Shown piece after piece: positions 37,949 through 44,723 of a stretch of DNA of 48,568 bases (the stretch's first letter is position 1; the number at the start of each line of letters is the position of its first letter). The position numbers and the translations under genes were made by a program. Below the pieces are notes generated by a model. The model did not search any database, was not told the DNA's origin, and worked only from the letters and a program-made list of their open reading frames with translations. The stretch is from a virus: IMG/VR virus record IMGVR_UViG_3300046648_000224, positions 1 through 48,568 of that record; one strand, 5' to 3'.

Positions 37949-38209
37949 CTAGGTATGAAGCCGTTCACGCTCGTCGAGATAGTCCGAGACGCCGTTGTCC
38001 CAGAACGGACCGAACACGTACTGCGCCGTCGCGTCGTACAGCGCGCTGCTGGCGACCGCCCCGCCATGAGGCAGCAGCTCCTCCGCCTGGACCGAGTTCT
38101 GCCGACCGGTGAGCAACGCCACCAACGCGGCCTCGTCAGCCGACAGCCGGAGCGTCACCGCCTCGGGCGACCCGTCGTCTCGGAACTCGATGCTCTTGAC
38201 CAAGGCCAT
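37949..38209 (-). CDS. Small protein ending in Leu-His-Thr
   Basis: This protein of about 86 residues has 'AVTLRLSADEAALVALLTGRQNSV' as an ordered part. Two ATGs compete. The one at 38216-38218 directly abuts AGGAG, so the one at 38207-38209 is preferred (spacing 9). The final three codons before the TAG stop are the recurring CTT-CAT-ACC. Confidence 0.5.
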   Translation of the reverse strand: MALVKSIEFRDDGSPEAVTLRLSADEAALVALLTGRQNSVQAEELLPHGGAVASSALYDATAQYVFGPFWDNGVSDYLDERERLHT

Positions 38210-38311
38210 CTCGGCCATCTCCTCTTCTTGTGCTCCGTCCGGGACAGCTCCCGGTACCGGTCCAGTACTCGTTGCTCGAACTTGCTCAGGTGTCTCAGCG
38301 GCGCTCCCGCC

Positions 38312-38686
38312 TCATCGGTCGTTCAGGGAGATCTCGATGCTGTTGCCGGACTTCGGGTGGAGAAGCAGGCTGCTGCTGCCGTGGACCGTCAGCCGGTTGT
38401 CCTCTTGCAGCGTCACGTGGAAGTACGACCACCAGTCCGGGTGGCGCTCCGGCTTGTACCGGAACTCGATCGGCGTCCACTGGTCGACCGCGAGGCGGCG
38501 CCGGTTCACGCTGTGCGGGTCGATGACGACGGGGGCGTTCTCCGCGACGTCGTTGTTGAGCAAGGCCCGCACGGAGGCCAGCTCCTGCTCCAGCCGGATG
38601 ATCCGCTCACCCCTCGCACGAAGTCGGTCCTTCACCCACTTCGGCAGGCGCTCGAACCTCGGGTCCTCTTCGATCGGCGTGTTCAC
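38312..38686 (-). CDS. Coiled-coil protein, unknown
   Basis: This 124-residue protein has an N-terminal helical coiled coil (KWVKDRLRARGERIIRLEQELASVRALL) and a beta-rich C-terminus ('WWSYFHVTLQEDNRLTVHGSSSLLLHP'). GGAGCAGC precedes the ATG. No family is recognised. Confidence 0.5.
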   Translation of the reverse strand: MNTPIEEDPRFERLPKWVKDRLRARGERIIRLEQELASVRALLNNDVAENAPVVIDPHSVNRRRLAVDQWTPIEFRYKPERHPDWWSYFHVTLQEDNRLTVHGSSSLLLHPKSGNSIEISLNDR

Positions 38687-38713
38687 GGCTGCTCCTTGTA
38701 ACGTTGGGCCGGG

Positions 38714-38756
38714 CCCCGGTGGCCGCCCGCACTAGACCTGCGGACGGCCACCGGGG
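38714..38756 (-). terminator. Intrinsic terminator
   Basis: A perfect 12-bp stem (38714-38725 with 38745-38756) rich in G and C lies just after the small gene ending at 38764. Confidence 0.85.
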
Positions 38757-38763
38757 TTTCCTG

Positions 38764-38919
38764 CTAGCTGCGGTCGGCGCACTTCTCGCCGTTGGGGCAC
38801 TCCTCGCGCGGGAAGCCATCCCCGCACAGGCTCGGGTCGATACCGATACCGGCGCCCAGCTCACCCAGTTCCAGCGGGCCTTCGTCCTGCACCCACCGGT
38901 CGGCGCTGTTCTCGTACAT
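38764..38919 (-). CDS. 51-residue Cys-containing protein
   Basis: The short frame (MYENSADRWVQDEGPLELGE...) has three cysteines in its second half (SLCGDG, ECPNGEKC), perhaps a metal site. The ATG overlaps the upstream stop (TGATG). Coupling and composition support it. Confidence 0.5.
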   Translation of the reverse strand: MYENSADRWVQDEGPLELGELGAGIGIDPSLCGDGFPREECPNGEKCADRS

Positions 38920-39176
38920 CAGATGTCCGCCTTCTCCAGTCGCTCCCAGACCGGGCCCCAGCCGTCGCGGGTACCGTCCAGCAGGCCCGAGGCCTTGATG
39001 ACGTAGTCCCGGTGCAGGGAGCGGTTCTCCAGGAGGCCATCCTCGGTGAGCACGTCCCCACGCCAGGCGCCGGACGACCCCTGCGTGACCGAGCGGATGA
39101 TCCCCGGGGCCAGGGAGTGGTTGTACATGATCGAGACACGGTCGCCGACCCTGTACGGTGCGCGCTGCTGAGCCAT
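38919..39176 (-). CDS. Small beta-barrel-like protein
   Basis: This 85-residue protein begins 'APYRVGDRVSIMYNHSLAPGIIRSVTQ', resembling an SH3- or KOW-like small barrel, then a helical tail. It is first in its operon and sits behind an operator-bearing promoter (39193-39247). GGAGGAA precedes the ATG. Confidence 0.5.
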   Translation of the reverse strand: MAQQRAPYRVGDRVSIMYNHSLAPGIIRSVTQGSSGAWRGDVLTEDGLLENRSLHRDYVIKASGLLDGTRDGWGPVWERLEKADI

Positions 39177-39192
39177 GGTTCCTCCTTCTGCG

Positions 39193-39247
39193 TTACTGCT
39201 TCCGAAGCAGTAAGAGGAATCTATCCGGCGCCACTACGTCTCGTCAA
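39193..39247 (-). promoter_or_regulatory. Promoter with 21-base palindrome at the start site
   Basis: On the minus strand TTGACG (39242-39247), an 18-base spacer and TAGATT (39218-39223). Directly downstream, TTACTGCTTC-C-GAAGCAGTAA (39193-39213) is a perfect 10-bp-arm palindrome at about +5 to +25, a repressor site or 5' hairpin. Confidence 0.65.
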
Positions 39248-39281
39248 GCCATATCGCCAACTGACTTTCCAAGCATGAAGA

Positions 39282-39313
39282 AGGCCCCCACCCGGTCTCC
39301 CAGGAAGGGGCCT
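39282..39313 (-). terminator. Intrinsic terminator
   Basis: The stem AGGCCCC / GGGGCCT (39282-39288, 39307-39313) lies 18 bases past the end of the gene at 39331. Confidence 0.75.
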
Positions 39314-39330
39314 ACGACAGCGCTACGTAG

Positions 39331-39495
39331 CTACTCAGTTCGCGTGATCGTGATCCTTGAGGTGACGTCGTCGCTCAGCAGGGACTCCACGGTCTGCGCC
39401 ACCTGCTCCGGAGCCTCGACCTCGATCTGGGACGACTGCGCCCGCTGCTGCCCCGGCTTCAGGGGGTGCTGGTACTTGACTACGTACTTCGACAC
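39331..39495 (-). CDS. 54-residue protein, unknown
   Basis: The GTG start at 39493-39495 has AGGAGGGG upstream. The product 'SKYVVKYQHPLKPGQQRAQ...' ends with a beta strand 'SRITITRTE'. It is the last gene of a long overlapping operon running from 42186. Confidence 0.5.
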   Translation of the reverse strand: MSKYVVKYQHPLKPGQQRAQSSQIEVEAPEQVAQTVESLLSDDVTSRITITRTE

Positions 39496-39496
39496 G

Positions 39497-39928
39497 TCAT
39501 ACCCCTCCTACTAGTGCCTGCACCACCTTGTTCAGCGCACGCTGCGCCGACCGCTTCCCTGACTCGATGCTGGAGCACGTGAGGAACCGCTCGTCGTCTC
39601 CCCCACCGAGGAACAGGGAGTAGTTGCACGAGTCCATGGCTGAACTCTCGTATGTGTACCTGAAGACGTCAGCCACCTTCCGGTCGCCGATGTAGCCGAC
39701 CCACAGTTCCCCCTTGGGGTGCGCCTCCTGGCGCCACTCGATCGACTGCGCCTTGATGGGGGGCTTCTTCTTGGGCTCCGCTGGATGCCCCCTGCGGACC
39801 GCCTCAACCCGAGTGCATCCCTGATTGTCGATGGCGTGCTGAAGGTCAGCACCAATGCCCCGGTCGTCGTAAACCTCGATCACCGTGGGGCGTGGCTGCT
39901 CTGGCTCCCAGTAACGCAGCTTCCACAT
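39497..39928 (-). CDS. Protein of unknown function
   Basis: This 143-residue protein has 'ELWVGYIGDRKVADVFRYTYES' and 'NYSLFLGGGDDERFLTCSSIESGKRSAQRALNKVV', suggesting a small alpha/beta domain. It is part of the 42.2-39.3 kb operon of overlapping genes. No family is recognised. Confidence 0.5.
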   Translation of the reverse strand: MWKLRYWEPEQPRPTVIEVYDDRGIGADLQHAIDNQGCTRVEAVRRGHPAEPKKKPPIKAQSIEWRQEAHPKGELWVGYIGDRKVADVFRYTYESSAMDSCNYSLFLGGGDDERFLTCSSIESGKRSAQRALNKVVQALVGGV

Positions 39929-39929
39929 G

Positions 39930-40547
39930 TCAGTTCTCCCTCGTGGCCAGCTCGGCCGCGCGCTTGTCGAGGTCCTTCTCCAGGTTCTCGGCGACCAGCC
40001 GAAGGGTCCGCTCGATGTCCTCGAAGCCCTGCTTAGGCGTGGCCTCCGCCGCCTTGGCCGCCGCAGCGGCGGACTCCCGCAGGCGCTCGATGGCCCACTC
40101 GGTGCCGTCCAGGTTCTCGCGGATCAGCAGCACGTTCAGCGACATGTCGAAGGAGGCCCGCTGCGCGCTACGTCGGACCCTCCGGCTGATCTCTACCGAG
40201 GACACCGGCTTCTCCGCGCCCCCGTTGGCGCGGTCGGTCCACTCCTTGGCGATCTCGCGCACCCACTCCGGCGCCACGCTGTCCGGCCCCAGCGGCTCCA
40301 TGAAGGTGACGGTGTAGTCCCGCTTCGTGGCAACCTGTCCGTCCCGGACCTTGGGGCCTACCACACCTACAGACGACACCTCCCACACGCCCGTCTCCGT
40401 GTGCGGGAACAGGCCCACGCCCATAGCAGTCGGGCGCACCGTCCCGAGGCTGGGAACCTCCGGGTTCGACGTGTCCGGCGCTCCCGTCACGTCCAGCGAG
40501 ATCTGCCAGTTCGAGTGATCCCGGACGGTGGACTCCACAGCGCTCAT
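39930..40547 (-). CDS. Protein of unknown function
   Basis: This 205-residue protein has an N-terminal beta-rich domain ('YTVTFMEPLGPDSVAPEWVREIAKEWTDR') and a C-terminal coiled coil (about residues 140-200). It overlaps the upstream stop. No family is recognised. Confidence 0.5.
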   Translation of the reverse strand: MSAVESTVRDHSNWQISLDVTGAPDTSNPEVPSLGTVRPTAMGVGLFPHTETGVWEVSSVGVVGPKVRDGQVATKRDYTVTFMEPLGPDSVAPEWVREIAKEWTDRANGGAEKPVSSVEISRRVRRSAQRASFDMSLNVLLIRENLDGTEWAIERLRESAAAAAKAAEATPKQGFEDIERTLRLVAENLEKDLDKRAAELATREN

Positions 40548-40966
40548 CAGTCGTCTTCCTCGTCTTCCTCGTTCATCACGTGCATGTAGTCAATCGCGTC
40601 CTGGTCACCGGCCGCAGCGGCTTTGGCCCACCAGACGCGCGCCACGTCGTCGCCGTGCAGGACCTCCACCAGCTCGGCGATGCGGCGCAACTGACGCGGC
40701 TCCGGACCCTCGACCGCCAGCAGCTCGGCCAACTCGGGCTCCGTAGTCCGCCCCGGATTTTCAAATGCCTGATATTCGCCGGCGAGTTCCCCCTCGATTC
40801 GCCGTCGCGAGTCCACGATGTCCTGCGGCGTGTAGCCGAAGTTCAGGCGGGCCCGGCTGAGCAGCTCATCGATGGTCGGGGCCGGGCCCGGCCGGGGCCG
40901 GGAAGTGTGGGCGCACTCCCGGCAGCCTTCCTCGGGTTCCGGGTGTTCGTCAGCATGAGAGGTCAC
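40547..40966 (-). CDS. Protein of unknown function
   Basis: This 139-residue protein starts at GTG 40964-40966, overlapping the upstream TGA. It has a Cys/His-bearing N-terminus (EEGCRECAH), a helical middle and a very acidic C-terminus (NEEDEEDD). The longer frame to 41059 is a shadow over the upstream small gene. Confidence 0.5.
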   Translation of the reverse strand: MTSHADEHPEPEEGCRECAHTSRPRPGPAPTIDELLSRARLNFGYTPQDIVDSRRRIEGELAGEYQAFENPGRTTEPELAELLAVEGPEPRQLRRIAELVEVLHGDDVARVWWAKAAAAGDQDAIDYMHVMNEEDEEDD

Positions 40967-41073
40967 GACCCGGCGCTCCGCGCCTCCGCCGAACCCTTGA
41001 AGAAGGACTCGTAGCTCTCGAACGCGCGCGAGACCCCGGCCTCCTCGTCGCGGTACCACTTCGGGGCGCTCAT
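40963..41073 (-). CDS. 36-residue protein
   Basis: The short frame (MSAPKWYRDEEAGVSRAFES...) overlaps the stop of the gene at 41070 (ATGA) and the start of the next gene (GTGA). The aromatic, charged composition and the perfect tiling with its neighbours support it. Confidence 0.5.
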   Translation of the reverse strand: MSAPKWYRDEEAGVSRAFESYESFFKGSAEARSAGS

Positions 41074-41315
41074 CCCTGCGCCCTCCACTTCCGGATCTGG
41101 CGCTGGATCTTATGGACAGCCGAGGAGTTCGCGTCCCGCGTCATAACGATGTTTCGATCGCCGTCCACGGTCCGGCGCTCCAGTCGCTGCCAGACCTCCT
41201 CCCAGTCGATGGTTCCTGTGGGGAAGTAGCCCGTAATGATGTCCTGGACGTATTCCATAACTCGGGGGGTGACGTCGCCCGCCTCGACGATCCGGTGATC
41301 CTCGGTCTCGTTCAC
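41070..41315 (-). CDS. Small protein, unknown
   Basis: This 81-residue protein has 'MEYVQDIITGYFPTGTIDWEEVWQRLERR' and a basic C-terminus 'VHKIQRQIRKWRAQG'. It overlaps both neighbours in the operon. No family is recognised. Confidence 0.5.
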   Translation of the reverse strand: MNETEDHRIVEAGDVTPRVMEYVQDIITGYFPTGTIDWEEVWQRLERRTVDGDRNIVMTRDANSSAVHKIQRQIRKWRAQG

Positions 41316-41806
41316 TTCTCCCCCTCGCGCAGGTGCTCCGGCAGTTCCAGGCTCCAGCCCAACACGTCCGGGTGCAGCATGCGGGCCGCCTCCGTGAACA
41401 CCGCACGGCTGGTCGTCCCACCCTTGGGGGCCGGGGCCTTCGGCGCACGGTCCGCGTTCTTCTGCATGAGTTCGGCGTCCACCCGGGCCTGGTCCCTGCG
41501 GGTGTCCGCGACGACCGAGTCCAGCAGCCGGATCATCTCGGCCGCCGTGTCCTCGGGATGCCCCACCCGGATCCGCTGCACCAGCATCTCGTAGTCGTTC
41601 ATCTTCGTCTCCCCCTCCAGGAGTGCGCGGACCCGCTCAGCCAGCAGCTTGTCCTGCTCCGCCGCAGGCGCCTTGATGTCGTAGCCCGATCCCGGGCACT
41701 CGCCGAATCCCTCGTACTGGTGCTTGCGCAGCACCGACTTCTTAGGACCAACGAGCAGTGGCCGTTCCTGACACAGGTAGTACGGGCATGGCCAGCGCTC
41801 CTTCAC
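41312..41806 (-). CDS. Protein with N-terminal zinc-finger-like domain
   Basis: This 164-residue protein has N-terminal 'CPYYLCQERPLLVG...LRKHQYEGFGECPGSG', a Cys-x4-Cys, His, Cys arrangement seen in small phage proteins. Two helical segments follow. GTG at 41804-41806 overlaps the upstream stop (GTGA). The function is unknown. Confidence 0.55.
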   Translation of the reverse strand: MKERWPCPYYLCQERPLLVGPKKSVLRKHQYEGFGECPGSGYDIKAPAAEQDKLLAERVRALLEGETKMNDYEMLVQRIRVGHPEDTAAEMIRLLDSVVADTRRDQARVDAELMQKNADRAPKAPAPKGGTTSRAVFTEAARMLHPDVLGWSLELPEHLREGEK

Positions 41807-42186
41807 TTGATCTCCCCGCGCTCGGCCCGCTCCATCACGTCGAGCAGCGCCTCCAGGACCGCGATCGGCTTCGGCCCGCCGCGCCACACCTCAATACCGT
41901 GACGCCGCAGTGCCTCCTCCAGGGACTCGCGGGACTTCTCGGCCTCGTACGCCTCGCGGGTCATCACCTGGGTGTGGCCGTAGTTGTCGGCGCGCATCCC
42001 GTTCTCGATCCGGTACGTCAGCGTCTTGCCTTCGGGGCTACGCTCGCTCAGCGGGATGTGCAACAGCGTGCGGCCGACCTTCACGACGGTCACCTCCTCG
42101 GGCGTCTGCTCCTTCTCGCGGGCGCCTCCCATCCGCGTCAGCAGCAGCAGCGTGTCCCCGACCTTCACACCCTCAAGACCCGGCAT
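41803..42186 (-). CDS. Protein of unknown function, operon leader
   Basis: This 127-residue protein has a barrel-like N-terminal 'VKVGDTLLLLTRMGG...VTVVKVGRTLLHIPL' and a helical C-terminus. Its Leu-His-Ile is encoded TTG-CAC-ATC, not by the recurring triplet. It is the first gene after the promoter at 42223-42251. Confidence 0.55.
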   Translation of the reverse strand: MPGLEGVKVGDTLLLLTRMGGAREKEQTPEEVTVVKVGRTLLHIPLSERSPEGKTLTYRIENGMRADNYGHTQVMTREAYEAEKSRESLEEALRRHGIEVWRGGPKPIAVLEALLDVMERAERGEIK

Positions 42187-42222
42187 CTCAACTCCCCTTC
42201 CGTCGTTCTCAATTACGGGATA

Positions 42223-42251
42223 AGACTATGCGCTACCCGACCCCATGTCAA
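42223..42251 (-). promoter_or_regulatory. Promoter of the 42.2-39.3 kb operon
   Basis: A perfect TTGACA (42246-42251), a 17-base spacer and TAGTCT (42223-42228) on the minus strand, back to back with a plus-strand promoter. Confidence 0.7.
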
Positions 42252-42274
42252 GCACTTTCATACACTCGCTTGCG

Positions 42275-42303
42275 TGGCAGGAACCGCTGGTTCCGCTTAC
42301 TCT
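42275..42303 (+). promoter_or_regulatory. Leaderless-type promoter with palindromic operator
   Basis: TGGCAG (42275-42280), a 17-base spacer and TACTCT (42298-42303) lie six bases before the ATG at 42310, so the mRNA should be leaderless. The spacer contains the palindrome GGAACC-GCT-GGTTCC (42280-42294). Confidence 0.55.
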
Positions 42304-42309
42304 CAAATC

Positions 42310-42522
42310 ATGCCGAACCTGCGCGACGCCCTGATGTGGCGTACTACCCGAGCCGCTGCGCTCGCCGAAGCCAAGAAGCTGAAGGCCTCCGCCCGCCGCA
42401 TGGGCTACGACGTCGTGGTGCGCAGCACCCTCCGCAGGCTGGGTCCGGACTACACCTTCAAGGGCCCGCCCTACGGCCTGTTCCTCGAACCCCACAGCAC
42501 CCCGGACTCCTCGGACTCCTGA
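42310..42522 (+). CDS. 70-residue basic protein on the plus strand
   Basis: The product begins 'MPNLRDALMWRTTRAAALAEAKKLKASARRMGYDVVV', a basic helix followed by strands and a Ser/Asp tail. There is no ribosome site, and the promoter position predicts a leaderless mRNA. It is divergent from the 42.2-39.3 kb operon, so it could be a repressor of that operon. This is inferred from position only. Confidence 0.55.
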   Translation: MPNLRDALMWRTTRAAALAEAKKLKASARRMGYDVVVRSTLRRLGPDYTFKGPPYGLFLEPHSTPDSSDS

Positions 42523-42526
42523 TCCG

Positions 42527-42667
42527 TCAATCCCCGGGGGTCTCGACCGTCCGCTCGACCAGCGTCTGCTCGTACTCCGGCGGCAGCTCCCCGTGCTCCT
42601 CGTAGTACCTCCGCAGCTTCTCGATGCTCTCGTCCGTCACGCCGTTCGGACCGTGCTCAATCTCCAT
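42527..42667 (-). CDS. 46-residue acidic protein
   Basis: The short frame (MEIEHGPNGVTDESIEKLRRYY...) has GGGAGG 6 bases before the ATG. It is convergent with the gene at 42310. An in-frame extension to 42745 has low-complexity Gly/Trp content and no better rib site. Confidence 0.5.
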   Translation of the reverse strand: MEIEHGPNGVTDESIEKLRRYYEEHGELPPEYEQTLVERTVETPGD

Positions 42668-43315
42668 GCCGACCTCCCTTGAGTCGGTCAATCCTCCCAC
42701 TCCCCCCGTGCCCCAATTCCCCAATTCCCCGAATCCCCCGGCCACTGTGACACTGTCCGGTTCCTACATTCGGTGCGCTGCGCGGCTGTCCGGGCCCCCT
42801 AGGTCTGGAATTTATGCGTTTAAGGGTAGGGGGGTGCATATTTATTCATTTGCCAGCACACTTGACAGCCCTTTGTCAACTCGGACACATGGGGCACACC
42901 CTAGGCATCGCGCTTCTGACCAGTATCTGCACCCTTCACCGCTGGAGTGAGGTACGTCACAATGGGGCGCAGCGTGGCCCTATGCACACGGCCGGGCATC
43001 TGTCAATAGGCAGTTTCTATGCATGCCTATTCAGCGTTATTCATGTGCGGCCACTGCCCTATTCCCCGAATTGCGCCCCTGTTTATATGTCCCGAGATAT
43101 GGAGAGCGGGGCGCGGCTGTAGCAACTCGACAACCAGGGGGCCGGAGAGTTTCACGGCATTGGGTGTGCGGTCGCATGGTGTGAGGTCGCATGGTGTGAG
43201 GGGTTGACGTAGCTGTGTCTCATGTGCAGTAGCCAGCAGTGGGGAGCCTTCCCCCGGCCCCGGATCCCTCGCCTGTTGTCGGCGGCGGGCGCATGCTGGA
43301 GGGGTGAGCATCGGC
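42668..43315. promoter_or_regulatory. Gene-less region with Crp-like site and repeats
   Basis: No gene is supported in about 650 bases. It holds TTGACA and TGTCAA facing each other (about 42863-42880), a Crp-like GTGAGGTACGTCAC (42947-42960) fitting GTG-N6-GNCAC, a tandem 15-base direct repeat (43170-43184 and 43185-43199), and a plus-strand promoter candidate TTGACG (43204-43209) with CAGTAG 17 bases on. Confidence 0.4.
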
Positions 43316-43630
43316 ATGTCGTGGGGCGCGCTAGAGCACGGGCAGGCGTGGGGAGAGTTCCCGGACGTTGAACACTGCGCGCGGGCGCTGAACAGCTCTC
43401 TACGGCGCACGCTGGGCAGGATGCCGCCAGGGTGGCGGGGGTGCTACCTCAAACACTCGGTGCACTCCCTGCGCGTCGCCATGTGCACGGAGGGACTGCA
43501 CGCGGTGGCGCACGGGCGTGCGTGGCGGGGGGAGGCTGGCGGGGTCTGGGTGCGCCTGTATCCACGTGGTGGAGGCAAACACGAGAAACCCCCCACCGGC
43601 CCGGTATTGGGTCGGTGGGGGGCTGCGTAG
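43316..43630 (+). CDS. Plus-strand protein, tentative
   Basis: This frame of about 104 residues has GGAGGGG 9 bases before ATG 43316. It contains 'WGALEHGQAWGEFPDVEHCARALNSSLRRTLG' and 'HAVAHGRAWRGEAGG'. Its last 14 codons run through a strong terminator hairpin (43589-43622). Composition is protein-like, but codon choice is more mixed than in neighbours, so it could be a recent arrival or spurious. Confidence 0.4.
   Translation: MSWGALEHGQAWGEFPDVEHCARALNSSLRRTLGRMPPGWRGCYLKHSVHSLRVAMCTEGLHAVAHGRAWRGEAGGVWVRLYPRGGGKHEKPPTGPVLGRWGAA
43589..43622. terminator. Bidirectional terminator
   Basis: The perfect 10-bp stem CCCCCCACCG / CGGTGGGGGG lies between the plus-strand frame and the minus-strand operon end at 43649. 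Confidence 0.8.
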
Positions 43631-43648
43631 GGCCCTGGTGGGGTTAGC

Positions 43649-44059
43649 TCAGAAGCCGGAGCCGGGGACGCGCTTACGGGCCAGGTCGACGAACGCGCGC
43701 ACGGCGTCCCGGTCGGCCACGTCGGGGGTGTCGACGTCCCACACGAGCGCGTACCGCTTGACCTCCCACGCGAGCGCGGACGTGACGTAGGGGTACGTGG
43801 TGCCGGTGGCCTCCCACTCCTCCAGGAGCGCGGAGCGGGCGGTGTGGGGGTTCATGACGGGGCAGTCCATGACCGTGTGCGAGTCGGTGACGCTCCGCGC
43901 GGAGGGGGCGGGCGTCTCCACCTTGGGGCGGCGGTCGGCGGGCTCACCCTGGGCGACGGGGAAGGCTGCGCCAGCACGGCCGACGGTGACGCGGGCGGGG
44001 TCGGCGAACCGGGCGCGCTGCGTGCGGTAGGCCTTGACGGAGTGGCGGGCGGTGCTCAT
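43649..44059 (-). CDS. Protein of unknown function
   Basis: This 136-residue protein has a basic, disordered N-terminal half and a helical C-terminal half ('ALLEEWEATGTTYPYVTSALAWEVKRYALVWDVDTP'). It is the last gene of the 46.8-43.6 kb operon, with the repeated CAGGAGG-type leader upstream (weakly conserved here). Confidence 0.55.
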   Translation of the reverse strand: MSTARHSVKAYRTQRARFADPARVTVGRAGAAFPVAQGEPADRRPKVETPAPSARSVTDSHTVMDCPVMNPHTARSALLEEWEATGTTYPYVTSALAWEVKRYALVWDVDTPDVADRDAVRAFVDLARKRVPGSGF

Positions 44060-44098
44060 TCGGGGTGCCTCCTGATGCGGTGCGGCTGGTGTGGTCGG

Positions 44099-44431
44099 TC
44101 AGTGCTGCGGGCGGCGGATCATGGTTTCCTGTGTGCCGTAGTCGCGGGTGCGGCCCTTGTTGGGCGCGAATCCGAACCGGCCGTAGAAGCGGCGCAGGCG
44201 GGCCACGCTGCCGCCAAAATCGGCGCTGGGCGTAGTGGCCAGGGGCAGGCCGTGCGCGTCGGCGTAGGCGGCCAGCGTGGCCATAACGGCGGAGCCGGTG
44301 CCGTCGTTGCGCTCACCCTTGGGGACGACCAGCCGGGACAGGATCACGAACCCGGCCGCGTTGGTCTCCAGGGAGACGCGGACGCCGGGGAAGGTGTCGG
44401 CGATGTGCTGGGCGAGGGTGTCGACGCTCAC
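44099..44431 (-). CDS. GNAT-like acetyltransferase
   Basis: This 110-residue protein has 'FVILSRLVVPKGERNDGTGSAVMATLAAYADAHGLPLATTPSADFGGSVARLRRFYGRFGF', matching the GNAT core: the beta4 strand, an acetyl-CoA-binding loop (R/Q-x2-G-x-G/A equivalent KGERNDGTGSA) and the late 'L..FY...GF'. GTG at 44429-44431 has GGAGG and the conserved leader. The substrate is unknown. Confidence 0.72.
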   Translation of the reverse strand: MSVDTLAQHIADTFPGVRVSLETNAAGFVILSRLVVPKGERNDGTGSAVMATLAAYADAHGLPLATTPSADFGGSVARLRRFYGRFGFAPNKGRTRDYGTQETMIRRPQH

Positions 44432-44439
44432 GGGGGTTG

Positions 44440-44470
44440 CCTCCTGGTGTGGGGCGGTTGGTGTGTGGTG
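44440..44470 (-). repeat. Recurrent 5' leader unit
   Basis: The minus strand reads CACACCAACCGCCCCACACC followed by AGGAGG. The same leader occurs at 45474-45500 and, shortened, at 45820-45840. Weaker versions lie at 44069-44095 and 44655-44680. Each lies directly before a start codon of this operon and carries its ribosome site. Confidence 0.7.
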
Positions 44471-44475
44471 GGGGG

Positions 44476-44649
44476 TTAGGCGGACGGCGGAATGATCAGC
44501 TTCGCGTCGGTGACGGGGATCAGGCACTCGGGGTAGAACGGCTGGTCGTCGCGGGTGACGTCGAGCAGGCGCAGGAACGGGCCCTCCACCTTGATTTCGG
44601 CCGCGTTCAGCCATCCCCAGTTGCCGGAATTGATCTTGTAAGCGTTCAT
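44476..44649 (-). CDS. 57-residue protein, unknown
   Basis: The product 'MNAYKINSGNWGWLNAAEIK...' looks like a small beta domain ('GPFLRLLDVTRDDQPFYPECLIPVTDAKLIIPP'). The ATG at 44647-44649 has AGGAGGG. Upstream in-frame sequence lies over non-coding leader DNA. No family is recognised. Confidence 0.6.
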   Translation of the reverse strand: MNAYKINSGNWGWLNAAEIKVEGPFLRLLDVTRDDQPFYPECLIPVTDAKLIIPPSA

Positions 44650-44723
44650 GGTGTTGCCCTCCTGGGCGGTGTGGTGGAGGGGGCCGGAGCGTTCCCCCGG
44701 CCCCCGGGGATGTGGGGCGGGTG

